The notes under the pieces are model-generated. The model did not search any database. It was not told the DNA's origin and saw nothing but the letters and a program-made list of their open reading frames with translations. The position numbers and the translations under genes were made by a program. Below, one piece after another: positions 48,983-58,936 of a stretch of DNA of 64,000 bases. Within the stretch, counting starts at the first letter, position 1, and each line of letters begins with the position of its first letter. Location of the stretch: the NCBI RefSeq assembly GCF_036053395.1, contig NZ_CP107942.1, positions 9,972,001 to 10,036,000 of the forward strand, given 5' to 3'. The DNA is from Actinoplanes sp. NBC_00393 (GTDB taxonomy: Bacteria; Actinomycetota; Actinomycetes; Mycobacteriales; Micromonosporaceae).

Positions 48983-50569
48983 TCAGTAGCGGAACTGGCC
49001 GATCAGGGAGCGGATCTCGTCGGCCGCTCCGCTGACCATCCCCGCCGAGTGCCGGGTGGTGTTCGCCCCCTCGGCGGTGGACGCGCTCGACTCGGTGATG
49101 TGCGAGACCGTGCCGCTGATCTGGGTGGCGGCCGCCGAGACGGCGCCGACATTGCGGGCCATCAGGTCGGTGGTGGCCGCCTGCTGTTCCACCGCGGCGG
49201 CGATCGTACGCTGACCCTCGTCGATTCTTTTGATCACCGCGGCGATCGCCTCGATCGCCTCCGCGGTGCCCGTGGTCATCTCCTGGATGGCCAGGATCTT
49301 CGAGGTGATCTCGCCGGTCGCCTGCGCGGTCTCCTGCGCCAGGTCCTTGACCTCGGTGGCGACCACCGCGAAACCCTTGCCGGCGTGCCCGGCCCGGGCG
49401 GCCTCGATGCTGGCGTTGAGCGCCAGCAGGTTCGTCTGCTCCGCGATGTTGGTGATCATCCGGACGATGTCGCCGACCTCCCGGCTCGCCTCGCTCAGCC
49501 GGCCCACCGCCTCCGCGGTCCGGTTCGCGGTCGCCGTCGCCTCGTTCGTCGTGCTGGCCGCCGACGAGGCCTGCTTCGCGATCTCCCGGATCGAGGCGGA
49601 GAGCTGATCAGTTGCGGACAGCATGTCGTGCACCGACCCGGAGACGTGCCCGGCCGAACTGTCCGCGTTCCGGGCCTGCGACGAGGTCCGCTCGGCGGAG
49701 CTGTCCAGTTCACCGGCGAGCACCTGCAGCTCGGAGCTCGCCTCACCCAGGGTGTCCACCCGGGCCGCGGTCGCCGCGACCGTGCTCTGCAGCGCGGCCA
49801 GCGCCTCGTTCAGCGCCCCGGCCATCTCGCCGAACTCGTCGCGGTTGACGACCGGCGCCCGCACGGTCAGGTCGCGCTGGGCCAGCGTGCGCAGCGTCTC
49901 GCGCATCGAGCGCAGCGGCCGCCGGACCGCCCGGATGGTGAGCAGACAGGCGATCACCGTGAGCAGGTTCGCCACGGTCGCCGCCACCTTGATGAACGTG
50001 CTGCTCGACTCCGACGCCGCCCGGCCGCGTTCGCTGGCCGCGGTCACCTCGGCCGCCACCCGGTCGTCCAGGGCGCCGAGGCTCTCCTCGAGGGCCGCGT
50101 AGGTCTCCAGGAAGCCGGCCAGCGACCGCTGGGCGGCCGCCGGATCGGTCGCGGCGGAGCTCACGGTCCCGGCCGCCGCGTCGGCGTACTCGACCACCTG
50201 CGGACGCGCCTGCGCGTAGTCCGCTCGCAGCGCCGCGGGGGCCAGCGCGGCCGCCGCGTCGAACTTCTCGATCATCGTCCGGCCGTGCTCGGTCACCTCC
50301 TCGGCGCCGTACTCGGCACGCTCCGCCTCGGTGGTGGCGACCAGCGCGGACATCACGTCGGCCTTCAGCGCGTCGTGCATCATGTCCGCGTTCCACTGAT
50401 TGCTCATCGCCGAGCTGATCGCGGCGATCTCCGTATTCGCGGCGCTCTGATCCTCCAGGTTGCGGATCGCGAAGACGGTCACCAGGGCGACCGAGGCGAG
50501 TCCCGCGGCGCCCAGGAACAGCAGACGGCCGACGATGCTGACGCCGCGACGGCGCGAATCGGACTCCAC
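48983..50569 (-). CDS. Methyl-accepting chemotaxis-type receptor
   Basis: This 528-residue receptor has a first membrane segment near residues 12-31, a helical sensor of about 150 residues, a second segment near 187-207 and a HAMP domain ([21 protein letters not shown]). The long signalling coiled coil carries the conserved hairpin tip [37 protein letters not shown]. It would feed a CheA kinase. Motile-spore actinomycetes such as Actinoplanes carry such receptors. No che gene is in the window. It is divergent from dgt by 44 bases. Confidence 0.93.
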   Translation of the reverse strand: MESDSRRRGVSIVGRLLFLGAAGLASVALVTVFAIRNLEDQSAANTEIAAISSAMSNQWNADMMHDALKADVMSALVATTEAERAEYGAEEVTEHGRTMIEKFDAAAALAPAALRADYAQARPQVVEYADAAAGTVSSAATDPAAAQRSLAGFLETYAALEESLGALDDRVAAEVTAASERGRAASESSSTFIKVAATVANLLTVIACLLTIRAVRRPLRSMRETLRTLAQRDLTVRAPVVNRDEFGEMAGALNEALAALQSTVAATAARVDTLGEASSELQVLAGELDSSAERTSSQARNADSSAGHVSGSVHDMLSATDQLSASIREIAKQASSAASTTNEATATANRTAEAVGRLSEASREVGDIVRMITNIAEQTNLLALNASIEAARAGHAGKGFAVVATEVKDLAQETAQATGEITSKILAIQEMTTGTAEAIEAIAAVIKRIDEGQRTIAAAVEQQAATTDLMARNVGAVSAAATQISGTVSHITESSASTAEGANTTRHSAGMVSGAADEIRSLIGQFRY

Positions 50570-50613
50570 GGTTGCCCCATCGGCAACCTGGACAACCGGC
50601 TTAGGGTGGGATC

Positions 50614-51828
50614 ATGACGGCCGCCGACGCCCAACGGTGGGCATCCGAGCCCGCCAAGGACAGTGGGTACGGGCGTACGCCGTACCAGCGGGACCGGGCG
50701 CGGGTGCTGCACTCGGCGGGGTTCCGGCGGCTGGCGGCCAAGACCCAGGTGCACACGGCGGGGTCGGACGACTTCTTGCGTACGCGGCTCACGCACTCGC
50801 TCGAGGTCGCCCAGATCTCCCGGGAGATGGGCGCCCGGCTGGGCTGCGACCCGGACGTGGTGGACGTCGCCGGGCTCGCCCACGACCTCGGCCACCCGCC
50901 GTTCGGGCACAACGGCGAGGCCGCCCTGGACGCCGTCTCCCAGGACTGCGGCGGGTTCGAGGGCAACGCGCAGACGCTGCGGGTGCTCACCCGGCTGGAG
51001 GCCAAGGTCCCCGGCGCCGGGCTCAACCTGACCCGGGCCGCCCTCGACGCCTGCTCCAAGTACCCGTGGTTCCGCAAGCCCGGCAGCCGCAAGTTCGGTG
51101 TCTACCCGGACGACCGGCCGGTCTTCGAGTGGCTCCGGCAGCCCCGCACCGACGAGCGCCGCTGCCTGGAGGCGCAGGTCATGGACTGGGCGGACGACGT
51201 GGCGTACTCGGTGCACGACGTCGAGGACGGGATACACGGCGGCTACCTGACCCTGCGCCCGCTGCTGCACGATCCGGACGAGCGGGCCGCGCTCTGCGCC
51301 GACGTGGCCGCCACCTACTCCGCGCAGACCGCCGGCGAGCTGGCCGGCGCCCTGGACCTGCTGCTGGCCGACCCGGCGGTGGCGGCGGTGGCCGACTACG
51401 ACGGCGGGTACCAGGCGCAGGTCGCCCTCAAACGGATGACCAGCGTGCTCACCGGCCGGTTCGTCTCGTCGGCGGTGGGCGCCACGCACAGCCGGTTCGG
51501 CACCGACCCGATGCGCCGGTACGACGCCGACCTCGTGGTGCCGCGCACGGTCCGTGACCAGTGTGCGCTGCTGAAGGGCATGGCGCTGCGCTACGTGATG
51601 CGCACCCGGGCCGCCGAGGACTGGTACGAGCAGCAGCGCACCATCCTCACCGAACTCGTGGACGCGCTCACTCGTACCCCGGAAAGGTTGGATCCGCTCT
51701 TCCGGCCGCAGCATGCGGCCGCCGCTGATGATGCCGCCGCCCTGCGCGTGGTGATCGACCAGGTGGCCTCGCTGACCGATCCCGCCGCGGTGGCCTGGCA
51801 CCGGACCCTGGTGGCGGCCCGCCGATAG
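50614..51828 (+). CDS. dgt: Deoxyguanosinetriphosphate triphosphohydrolase-like protein
   Basis: This 404-residue HD-domain enzyme hydrolyses dNTPs to nucleoside and triphosphate. It has RVLHSAGFRRLAAKTQV near residue 30, the metal His in RLTHSLEVAQI, the HD pair in GLAHDLGHPPFGHNGE, and the late Asp in WADDVAYSVHDVEDG. The length is normal for the actinobacterial type. It lies 11 bases before dnaG, a conserved pair that links nucleotide-pool control to replication priming. Confidence 0.94.
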   Translation: MTAADAQRWASEPAKDSGYGRTPYQRDRARVLHSAGFRRLAAKTQVHTAGSDDFLRTRLTHSLEVAQISREMGARLGCDPDVVDVAGLAHDLGHPPFGHNGEAALDAVSQDCGGFEGNAQTLRVLTRLEAKVPGAGLNLTRAALDACSKYPWFRKPGSRKFGVYPDDRPVFEWLRQPRTDERRCLEAQVMDWADDVAYSVHDVEDGIHGGYLTLRPLLHDPDERAALCADVAATYSAQTAGELAGALDLLLADPAVAAVADYDGGYQAQVALKRMTSVLTGRFVSSAVGATHSRFGTDPMRRYDADLVVPRTVRDQCALLKGMALRYVMRTRAAEDWYEQQRTILTELVDALTRTPERLDPLFRPQHAAAADDAAALRVVIDQVASLTDPAAVAWHRTLVAARR

Positions 51829-51839
51829 CGCGAGGCAGG

Positions 51840-53705
51840 ATGTATGCCGTGGCGGGCAGGGTCAAGGACGAGGACATCGCACTGGTCCGTGACCGGAGCT
51901 CGATCGTCGACGTGATCAGCGAGACGGTGACGCTGCGGTCGGCCGGGGGCGGGAACCTGAAGGGACTGTGTCCCTTCCACGACGAGAAGACTCCGTCGTT
52001 CAACGTGTCGCCCGCCCGGAATGTCTATTTCTGCCACGGTTGTGGGCAGGGTGGCGACGCCATCAAGTTCCTGATGGACGCGGAGCATCTGACCTTCATC
52101 GAGTCGGTGGAGCGGCTGGCCGGCAAGGCCGGCATCCAGCTGCGCTACGACACCGAGACCGGCGCGCCGTCCACGCCGCGCCCGCAGGCCGGGCAGAAAC
52201 AGCGGCTGCTGGCCGCGCACGTGGCTGCGGTGGATTTCTACCGCGAGCAGCTGGGCACGCCGGGCGCGCGCAAGGCCCGCGAGTTCCTCGCCGAGCGCGG
52301 CTTCGGCCGCGACGCCGCCGAGAAGTACGGGTGCGGCTTCGCCCCGGACAGCTGGGACGCCCTCGCCAAACACCTGCGGATGAAAGGCTTCACCGCGGAG
52401 GAGCTGACCGCGGCCGGCCTCTGCAAGCCCGCGCGGTCCGGCTCGCTGATCGACCGGTTCCGGCGGCGGCTGCTCTGGCCGATCCGGGACGTCAGTGGCG
52501 ACGTGATCGGGTTCGGCGCCCGCAAGCTCTTCGAGGACGACGACGGCCCGAAATACCTGAACACGCCGGAGACGCCGATCTACAAGAAGTCGCACGTGCT
52601 CTACGGTCTCGACCACGCGAAACGGGAGATCGCCAAGCGCGGCCGGGCAGTCATCGTCGAGGGCTACACCGACGTGATGGCCTGCCACGAGGCCGGTGAG
52701 CCGACCGCGGTGGCGACCTGCGGGACCGCGTTCGGCGTCGACCACATCCAGGTGCTGCGGCGCCTGCTGATGGACAGTGACAGCTTCACCGGCGAGATCA
52801 TCTACACCTTCGACGGGGACGCGGCCGGGCAGAAGGCGGCGTTGCGGGCGTTCGAGGAGGATCAGCGGTTCGTCGGGCGTACCTTCATCGCCGTCTCACC
52901 GGACAACATGGACCCCTGTGAGCTGCGGCTGGCGCGCGGCGACCTCGCGGTCCGCGACATGATCGCCGGCCGGGAGCCGCTGGTCGACTTCGCGCTGCGG
53001 CAGACCCTCGCCAGGTTCGATCTCGATTCGGTGGAGGGCCGGGTGGAGGCCATGCGGCGCGCGGCGCCGCTGGTGGCCAAGATCAAAGACCGGGAGAAGC
53101 GTCCGGAGTACGCGCGAAAGCTCGCCGGTGATCTCGGCATGGATCTGGAGCCGGTGCAGCGGGCGGTGAACAACGCCCTGCGGTCTTCGGGCGTCGACCA
53201 GCCGCCGCAGCGGGCGCCGCAGTCATCGGTCGACTCGCCGCAGCGCCTGGTGGAGCGCGAGGCGCTGAAACTCGCCCTGCAGGAGCCGGTGCTGGCCGGG
53301 CCGATGTTCGACGCACTCGGCCCGGAGAACTACGGCGACTCGGTCCTGCAGGCGGTCCGGGAGGCGATCACCCACGCCGGTGGTGCGTCCTCGGCGACCG
53401 GCGGCGCGGTCTGGATCGAGAAGGTCCGCGACGCGTGTGCCGATCTGGGCGGCCAGGTGCTGGTCAGCGAGCTGGCGGTCGAGCCGCTCTACGTCGACGG
53501 CCAGGTCGACCCGCGGTACGTGCAGATCACGCTCGCCCGCCTCCAGGGTGGGGCGCTGGCCACCCGGATCCGGGATCTCAAGTCCAAGGTGCAGCGGGTC
53601 AACCCGGTGGCCAACAAGGACCAGTACCTCGCTCTGGCCGGGGAGCTCTTCTCGCTGGAACAGCAGGCTCGTGCCCTGCGTGAACAGGCGGCAGGTGGAT
53701 TGTGA
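51840..53705 (+). CDS. dnaG: DNA primase DnaG
   Basis: This 621-residue primase makes RNA primers for replication. The N-terminal zinc ribbon shows LCPFHDEKTPSF and YFCHGCGQGGD near residues 39-66. The RNA polymerase core has the TOPRIM motifs VIVEGYTDVMACHEAG and YTFDGDAAGQKA. The C-terminal helicase-binding domain (residues 470-621) contacts DnaB. ATG 51840 is used; GTG 51849 is possible. The stop overlaps the next gene by four bases. Confidence 0.97.
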   Translation: MYAVAGRVKDEDIALVRDRSSIVDVISETVTLRSAGGGNLKGLCPFHDEKTPSFNVSPARNVYFCHGCGQGGDAIKFLMDAEHLTFIESVERLAGKAGIQLRYDTETGAPSTPRPQAGQKQRLLAAHVAAVDFYREQLGTPGARKAREFLAERGFGRDAAEKYGCGFAPDSWDALAKHLRMKGFTAEELTAAGLCKPARSGSLIDRFRRRLLWPIRDVSGDVIGFGARKLFEDDDGPKYLNTPETPIYKKSHVLYGLDHAKREIAKRGRAVIVEGYTDVMACHEAGEPTAVATCGTAFGVDHIQVLRRLLMDSDSFTGEIIYTFDGDAAGQKAALRAFEEDQRFVGRTFIAVSPDNMDPCELRLARGDLAVRDMIAGREPLVDFALRQTLARFDLDSVEGRVEAMRRAAPLVAKIKDREKRPEYARKLAGDLGMDLEPVQRAVNNALRSSGVDQPPQRAPQSSVDSPQRLVEREALKLALQEPVLAGPMFDALGPENYGDSVLQAVREAITHAGGASSATGGAVWIEKVRDACADLGGQVLVSELAVEPLYVDGQVDPRYVQITLARLQGGALATRIRDLKSKVQRVNPVANKDQYLALAGELFSLEQQARALREQAAGGL

Positions 53706-54229
53706 AGCTCTTCCGACGGCGCCCCTCCCTCCCGGCGGAGTCGCGGCCGCCGCTCGCGGCGGAGGAACGGGTGCTGGCGTGGTCCGCGGTCGGCGATTCC
53801 ACTGATGTCGTGGTGGCCACCAACTACGGCCTCTGGCTTCCGGGCGCCGCCGACCGGCTCGGCTGGCACGAGATCCACAAGGCGGCCTGGTCCGGGCGGG
53901 AACTGCGGATCACGCCCGCCGAGGTGACCGCGGAGCGGGACGGCTACACCGTGCTGACGGACGGGCCGGTGGTGACCTTCCTGCTGCTCGAGCCCGGTGA
54001 ACTGCCGGATCAGGTACGCACCCGGGTGACCCGGTCGGTGGCGTACACGACGCATCACACGCTGCCCACCGGCGCGGTCCGGGTGGTCGGCCGCCGGGTG
54101 AGCGGGCAGGACGGGCTGAGCTGGGCGGTCCGCTACGACGCCGGCACACCGCTGGACGGCCCCGAGGTGATCGAGGCGACCGACGAGCTGGTGGGCGCGG
54201 CACGGAATTCTGTCGTACCCCCTCCGTAG
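53702..54229 (+). CDS. Hypothetical protein coupled to dnaG
   Basis: This 175-residue soluble protein of no recognised family is beta-rich: VLAWSAVGDSTDVVVATNYGLWLPG, WHEIHKAAWSGRELRITPAEV, then GLSWAVRYDAGTPLDG. The layout recalls small PH-like proteins, but I cannot show it. The GTG overlaps the dnaG stop, so it is translated with dnaG. An ABC exporter follows after ten bases. Confidence 0.7.
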   Translation: MKLFRRRPSLPAESRPPLAAEERVLAWSAVGDSTDVVVATNYGLWLPGAADRLGWHEIHKAAWSGRELRITPAEVTAERDGYTVLTDGPVVTFLLLEPGELPDQVRTRVTRSVAYTTHHTLPTGAVRVVGRRVSGQDGLSWAVRYDAGTPLDGPEVIEATDELVGAARNSVVPPP

Positions 54230-54239
54230 GGTTCCGGGG

Positions 54240-55163
54240 GTGAACTCCCTCATCCATGCGCGCGGGTTGGTCAAACGGTTCGGCGATTTCACCGCGGTCG
54301 ACGGCATCGACGTCGACGTGCGGGCCGGGGAGGCGTTCGGTTTCCTCGGGCCCAACGGCGCCGGCAAGAGTTCCACCATGCGCATGATCGGGTGCGTCTC
54401 CCCACCCACCGGCGGGGTGCTGCAGATCCTCGGGCTGGACCCACGGCGTGACGGGCCGAAGATCCGGGCCCGGCTCGGCGTCTGCCCCCAGCTCGACAAC
54501 CTCGACACCGAGCTCACCGTCCGGGAGAACCTGACCACCTACGCCCGGTTCTTCGGCATCCCCCGCGCGGTGGCCCGCGCCCGCGCTGCCGAGTTGCTGG
54601 AGTTCGTGCAGCTCAGCGAGCGCGCCGACAGCAAGGTGGACCCACTCTCCGGCGGGATGAAACGGCGGCTGACGATCGCCCGCGCGCTGGTCAACGAGCC
54701 CGAGATCGTCCTGCTCGACGAGCCCACCACCGGCCTCGATCCCCAGGCCCGGCACCTGGTCTGGGAGCGGTTGTTCCGGCTCAAGCAGCAGGGCGTGACG
54801 CTCGTGCTGACCACCCACTACATGGACGAGGCGGAGCAGCTCTGCGACCGCCTCGTGGTGATGGACGGCGGGCGGATCGCCGCCGAGGGCTCACCCCGCG
54901 AGCTGATCGAGCGCTATTCGACACGTGAGGTGGTCGAGCTCCGCTTCGCCACCGACGACCAGGGCGCCTATGCGGAGAAGCTGGCCGGCGTCGCCGAGCG
55001 GATCGAGGTGCTGCCCGACCGCGTCCTGCTCTACGTGCCCGACGGCGACGACGCTCTGGCCGAGGTGCACCGGCGCTCGCTGAGCCCGGCCAGCGCCCTG
55101 GTCCGGCGCAGCAGCCTGGAGGACGTGTTCCTGCACCTCACCGGCCGGACGCTGGTGGACTGA
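54240..55163 (+). CDS. ABC exporter ATPase, NodI/DrrA type
   Basis: This 307-residue ATPase has Walker A GPNGAGKSS near residue 36, signature LSGGMKRRLTIARAL, Walker B IVLLDEPTTGLD and the H-loop TTHYMDEAEQL. The C-terminal extension with LVRRSSLEDVFLHLTGRTL is typical of the ABC-2 drug and lipo-oligosaccharide exporter group. GTG 54240 is the likely start. It overlaps the first permease by one base (TGATG). The exported compound is unknown. Confidence 0.93.
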   Translation: MNSLIHARGLVKRFGDFTAVDGIDVDVRAGEAFGFLGPNGAGKSSTMRMIGCVSPPTGGVLQILGLDPRRDGPKIRARLGVCPQLDNLDTELTVRENLTTYARFFGIPRAVARARAAELLEFVQLSERADSKVDPLSGGMKRRLTIARALVNEPEIVLLDEPTTGLDPQARHLVWERLFRLKQQGVTLVLTTHYMDEAEQLCDRLVVMDGGRIAAEGSPRELIERYSTREVVELRFATDDQGAYAEKLAGVAERIEVLPDRVLLYVPDGDDALAEVHRRSLSPASALVRRSSLEDVFLHLTGRTLVD

Positions 55164-55918
55164 TGACCGCCTCGGCCTATGTTTTCGAGTACCACCTGGT
55201 CAACTACCGCCGGACGTGGCGGGCCAGCGCGCTCTCCACGCTGGTGCTGCCGCTGCTCACCATGCTCGGCTTCGGCATCGGGGTGGGTGGCTACGTCACC
55301 GCCGGCGTCGACGGCGTCGACTACCTGGACTGGATCGTCCCCGGCCTGATCGCCTCGGCCGCGGTGCAGACCGCGATCGGCGAGTCCACCTGGCCTGTGC
55401 TCAGCTACTTCGAGTGGCTGAAGGTGTATTTTGCGCAGGCCGCCGCGCCGCTGCGGGTCGCCGACATCGTCACCGGCCATCTGGCCTACATGCTGTTCCG
55501 CGTGCTGGTCGCCGCCGCGGCGTTCCTACTGGTGGCGGCGCTCTTCGGCACCCTGCACTCGCTCTGGGCGGTGGCGGTCCTGCCGATCGCGGCGCTCACC
55601 GGCCTGGCCGTCGCAGCGCCGGTGATGGCCTACAGCGCCAGCGTCACCAGCGACAGCTACCTGGCGATCCTGATGCGCTTCGCGATCCTGCCGATGTCGC
55701 TCTTCTCCGGGGTGTTCTTCCCGATCGAGTCGCTCGGCGCGCTCCGCTGGGTGGCATACGCGCTGCCCCTCTGGCACGGCGTGGACCTCTCACGGGCGGC
55801 CACGCTGGGTCTCTCCCCGGGGTGGGACGGGCTGTGGCAGTTCCTCTACCTGCTCGCCTGGGGCGCGGTGGGGTGGTCGCTGGCGGTCCGGCGGTTCCGG
55901 CGACGGCTGGTGGTGTGA
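55163..55918 (+). CDS. ABC-2 type permease 1
   Basis: This 251-residue permease has six hydrophobic segments and the ABC-2 pattern: FEYHLVNYRRTWRASALSTLVLPLL at the start, LRVADIVTGHLAYMLFRVLVAAAAFL and LFSGVFFPIESLGALRWVAYALPLWH near the end. It pairs with permease 2 and the ATPase to form a heterodimeric NodJ-like exporter. It is coupled to both neighbours. Confidence 0.9.
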   Translation: MTASAYVFEYHLVNYRRTWRASALSTLVLPLLTMLGFGIGVGGYVTAGVDGVDYLDWIVPGLIASAAVQTAIGESTWPVLSYFEWLKVYFAQAAAPLRVADIVTGHLAYMLFRVLVAAAAFLLVAALFGTLHSLWAVAVLPIAALTGLAVAAPVMAYSASVTSDSYLAILMRFAILPMSLFSGVFFPIESLGALRWVAYALPLWHGVDLSRAATLGLSPGWDGLWQFLYLLAWGAVGWSLAVRRFRRRLVV

Positions 55919-55919
55919 C

Positions 55920-56729
55920 GTGCTGACTCTTGTCCTGCCGAAACTGGTGTCCTTCGAGGGGGCGGGCCGGCGGTCCACCGCGGTCGCCGAGCGCAACGTG
56001 GCCGCCCTCGGCTCGGCGTACTGGTTGGTGATGCTCGGCGGCTTCCTCGAGCCGGTGCTCTACCTGTTCTCGATCGGGATCGGGGTGGGGCAGCTGATCG
56101 GCGACATCCCGCTGCCCGGCGGCATCGTGGTGGGTTACGCCGAGTTCGTCGCCCCGGCCATGCTGGCGGCCTCGGCGATGAGCGGCGCGCTCTCCGAGAC
56201 CACCTTCAACTTCTTCGGGAAGATGAAGTTCATGCGGCTGTACGAGGGGATGCTCGCCACGCCCGTGCGGCCGATCGAGATCGCGCTCGGCGAGCTGGGC
56301 TGGGCGATGATCCGGGGCAGCATCTACTCCGCCGCCTTCCTGGTGATCATGGTCGTGATGGACCTGACCACGCCGGGGCGGGCGCTGGCCGCCTTCCCGG
56401 CCACGGTGCTGATCGGCCTCGCCTTCGGAGCGCTGGGCATGACGACGTCCACGCTGATCCGCAGCTGGCAGGATTTCGACCTGATCGGGTCGGCGCAGTT
56501 CGCGCTCTTCCTGTTCTCCGGGACGTTCGTGCCCGCCACGGCGTACCCCGCGGTGCTGCGCTGGCTGGTCGAGATCACCCCGCTGTACCGGTCGGTCGAC
56601 CTGCTCCGCGGCATCACCACCGGCACGATCGGGTGGATCCAGTTGCTCGACGTGGTGTACCTGCTCGTCCTGCTGGCGGCCGGTTTGGCTGTCGCCGGCC
56701 GCCGGATGGAGCGCATGCTGTGCAAGTGA
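55920..56729 (+). CDS. ABC-2 type permease 2
   Basis: This 269-residue permease has six hydrophobic segments. It shows RNVAALGSAYWLVMLGGFLEPVLYL, FNFFGKMKFMRLYEGMLATPVRPIEI and LFLFSGTFVPATAYPAVLRWLVEITPLYRSVDLLRG, the NodJ family pattern. It begins one base after permease 1 with GTG. The two differ enough to form a heterodimer. The gene ends the exporter operon. Confidence 0.9.
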   Translation: MLTLVLPKLVSFEGAGRRSTAVAERNVAALGSAYWLVMLGGFLEPVLYLFSIGIGVGQLIGDIPLPGGIVVGYAEFVAPAMLAASAMSGALSETTFNFFGKMKFMRLYEGMLATPVRPIEIALGELGWAMIRGSIYSAAFLVIMVVMDLTTPGRALAAFPATVLIGLAFGALGMTTSTLIRSWQDFDLIGSAQFALFLFSGTFVPATAYPAVLRWLVEITPLYRSVDLLRGITTGTIGWIQLLDVVYLLVLLAAGLAVAGRRMERMLCK

Positions 56730-56862
56730 GCCCCCGCCGCGGAGGTTAGGTCCGCCCGTTGCCGGGAAACAAGCATTCAGGTCGTTATCGCACGTCGCGG
56801 CGGGGAACTTGTGACGTGCAGGCGGCCCGGAGCCGTCGCTTCACCCGGAGGGAAGCCCCGCG

Positions 56863-58011
56863 ATGAAACTTCGCCACAAGTCCGACGAGGAGCCGGGCCG
56901 GCACGCCTCGGCCAGCCACTCCGAGCCCGTTGCGGGCGACGATTCGCCGGCTGCGGACGCGCGGCGACAGGGCGCCGCCGACTACGACGCGGCCGCGGCC
57001 GCGACGACCCGCACCGGTGAGGACCGGGACGCCGATCTCGCGGCGCCCAGCCCCGACGCCGGGCCGGACAAGCCGTCGCAGCTGCGCGCCAAAGGGGTCT
57101 GGGCGGCCGTCCGCCGGACCTTCAAGCAGTTCTCCGAGGACAACATCTCCGACTGGGCCGCCGCCCTCACCTACTACGGAGTGCTGTCGATCTTCCCGGC
57201 GATGATCGTGCTGGTCTCGCTGCTCGGCCTGGTCGGCACCGACGGCCAGAAAGCGGTCACCGACGCGATCGACGAGATCGCGCCCAACGACCAGCTGCAG
57301 AACCTCGTCAACACCGTGCTCGGCCAGGTGAAGGACCAGGGCACCGCGGGCTTCGCGGCCATCATCGGTCTGGCCGTCGCCTTCTGGTCGGCGTCCGGCT
57401 ACATCGCCGCGTTCATGCGCGCGTCCAACGCCATCTACGACGTCCCCGAGGGCCGCCCGGTCTGGAAGACCCTGCCCATCCGCGTCGGCGTCACCGCCCT
57501 GGTCGGCGTGATGCTGGTCGCCTCCGCCGCCATCGTCATCTTCACTGGCGACATCGCCCGCGTCGTCGGCGAGTGGATCGGCCTCGGCGAGGTCGCCGTC
57601 ACCACGTGGAACATCGTGAAGTGGCCGGTCCTGGTCGCCCTGGTCAGCCTGATGTTCGCCGTCCTCTACTGGGCCTCGCCGAACGCGAAGACCGGCGGCT
57701 TCCGCTGGATCAGCCCCGGCGGCATCTTCGCCGTCATCCTGTGGGTGGCGGCCTCCGCGGCCTTCGCCGTCTACCTGGCCAACTTCGCCGACTACAACAA
57801 GACGTACGGCACGCTCGGCGGTGTCATCGCCTTCCTGGTCTGGCTCTGGATCTCCAACATGGCCATCATGCTCGGCGCCGAACTCGACGCCGAACTCGAA
57901 CGCGGCCGCGCGATGGCCGCCGGCCACCCGGCCGACGACGAGCCGTTCCTGGAGCTGCGCGACACGCGCAAGCTGAAGAAGGGCAGCGAGCACGGCCTGA
58001 GCCAAAACTGA
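56863..58011 (+). CDS. YihY/BrkB-family membrane protein
   Basis: This 382-residue protein has an 80-residue charged disordered start. The YihY/virulence-factor-BrkB domain follows with about six membrane segments: DNISDWAAALTYYGVLSIFPAMIVL near residue 95, WSASGYIAAFMRASNAIYDV, and the final TYGTLGGVIAFLVWLWISNMAIMLGAELDAEL. Older RNase BN assignments are not supported for this family; its function is unknown. GGAGGGAAG precedes the ATG, and a strong terminator follows. Confidence 0.9.
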   Translation: MKLRHKSDEEPGRHASASHSEPVAGDDSPAADARRQGAADYDAAAAATTRTGEDRDADLAAPSPDAGPDKPSQLRAKGVWAAVRRTFKQFSEDNISDWAAALTYYGVLSIFPAMIVLVSLLGLVGTDGQKAVTDAIDEIAPNDQLQNLVNTVLGQVKDQGTAGFAAIIGLAVAFWSASGYIAAFMRASNAIYDVPEGRPVWKTLPIRVGVTALVGVMLVASAAIVIFTGDIARVVGEWIGLGEVAVTTWNIVKWPVLVALVSLMFAVLYWASPNAKTGGFRWISPGGIFAVILWVAASAAFAVYLANFADYNKTYGTLGGVIAFLVWLWISNMAIMLGAELDAELERGRAMAAGHPADDEPFLELRDTRKLKKGSEHGLSQN

Positions 58012-58025
58012 CCCACCCGAAACAT

Positions 58026-58057
58026 CGGCGTGCCACCGCTCCCACGGTGGCACGCCG
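58026..58057 (+). terminator. Terminator after the YihY gene
   Basis: A perfect 12-bp stem (CGGCGTGCCACC / GGTGGCACGCCG) with an eight-base loop is followed by a C/T-rich tract, 14 bases past the stop. Confidence 0.9.
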
Positions 58058-58154
58058 CTTCCTTCCCCCCACCTGTGCGGCCCGTCTCCGCCCCGCCCGG
58101 CCTCGCGCGACGCCGTCTGGCACGGCTTTGGCACGGCCTGGCTTGTGTGACCCA

Positions 58155-58364
58155 GCTTCGCGCCGCCCGGCCTGGCACGGCGCGGCTTGGTACGGCCCCA
58201 CTTCGCGCTGCCCGGCCTCGCGCTGCACGGCCTAGCGCTGTCCGGCTTCGCGCTGTCCGGCTTCGCGCTGCCCGGCCTCGCGCCGCCCGGCCTGGCACGG
58301 CGCGGCTTGGCACGGCGGGGCTTCGCGCTGCCCGGCCTCACGTGGCGCAGCTTGGTACGGTTGG
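58155..58364. repeat. Degenerate 15-bp tandem array
   Basis: About 14 units of a GCCTCGCGCTGCCCG-like 15-mer run head to tail with substitutions but almost no length change. Because 15 is divisible by three, both strands give open frames with five-residue periods (ALPGL-like on plus, RPGSA-like on minus). No ribosome site or conserved fold is evident. Confidence 0.8.
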
Positions 58365-58936
58365 CTTCCCGCCGCCCCGCCTCGCGTGATGCAGCCTCGC
58401 ACGGCGTGGCCTCGTGCCGCCGCACTCTGTCCGGCTTTGTGACCCAGCTTTGCGCGGCCATAGCTTCGCGCCCAGCGTTGCGAGAGCTGGCCTTGTGCGG
58501 CGCGACTTTGCGCGACGTTATGAGCACCTGCGCTGGTCGAGCTGTACCGTGTCACCGCTGCAGTGCCCACCGGTGAACAACGCCTACGGATTGCCGAGCG
58601 GGCCGTGCCGTCTGGTAGGCCGAGCGGGCCGTGCCGGCTGGTAGATCGATGGGTGACCGCGCCAACGTGCGGCCGAGGCCGCTGATTCGGCCTACTCGAT
58701 CAATCAGCCGCCCACCAGCGGTGCCTGCCGGGCTGCGAGACTGCACCACCAAGCGGCCGAATGATCACCCAGGCGCGAAATCCAGGCCCAGCCGCGCGGT
58801 AGCGCTGTCATCCCGCTGGAAGCGACAGCCGAGGCTTGCGTGCAGGGCCGCCCGGCGAACTTCAACACAGAAGTTGCCGGGACATCTTCCGACGTCGATG
58901 TCCGGTCGCAACGCTGGGTCGTCAGCCGCCCAGCCG

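Noticed and set aside
49049..50617. 522-codon plus-strand frame opposite the chemoreceptor
   Set aside because: It is an antisense shadow; the minus strand carries the invariant chemoreceptor hairpin tip.
56785..58527. 580-codon minus-strand frame over the YihY gene and the 15-bp array
   Set aside because: It joins the shadow of YihY to repeat-derived pentads and has no recognised domain.
58187..58576. Possible pentapeptide-repeat protein
   Set aside because: The period fits, but there is no ribosome site, the repeats decay at both ends and the opposite strand is equally open.
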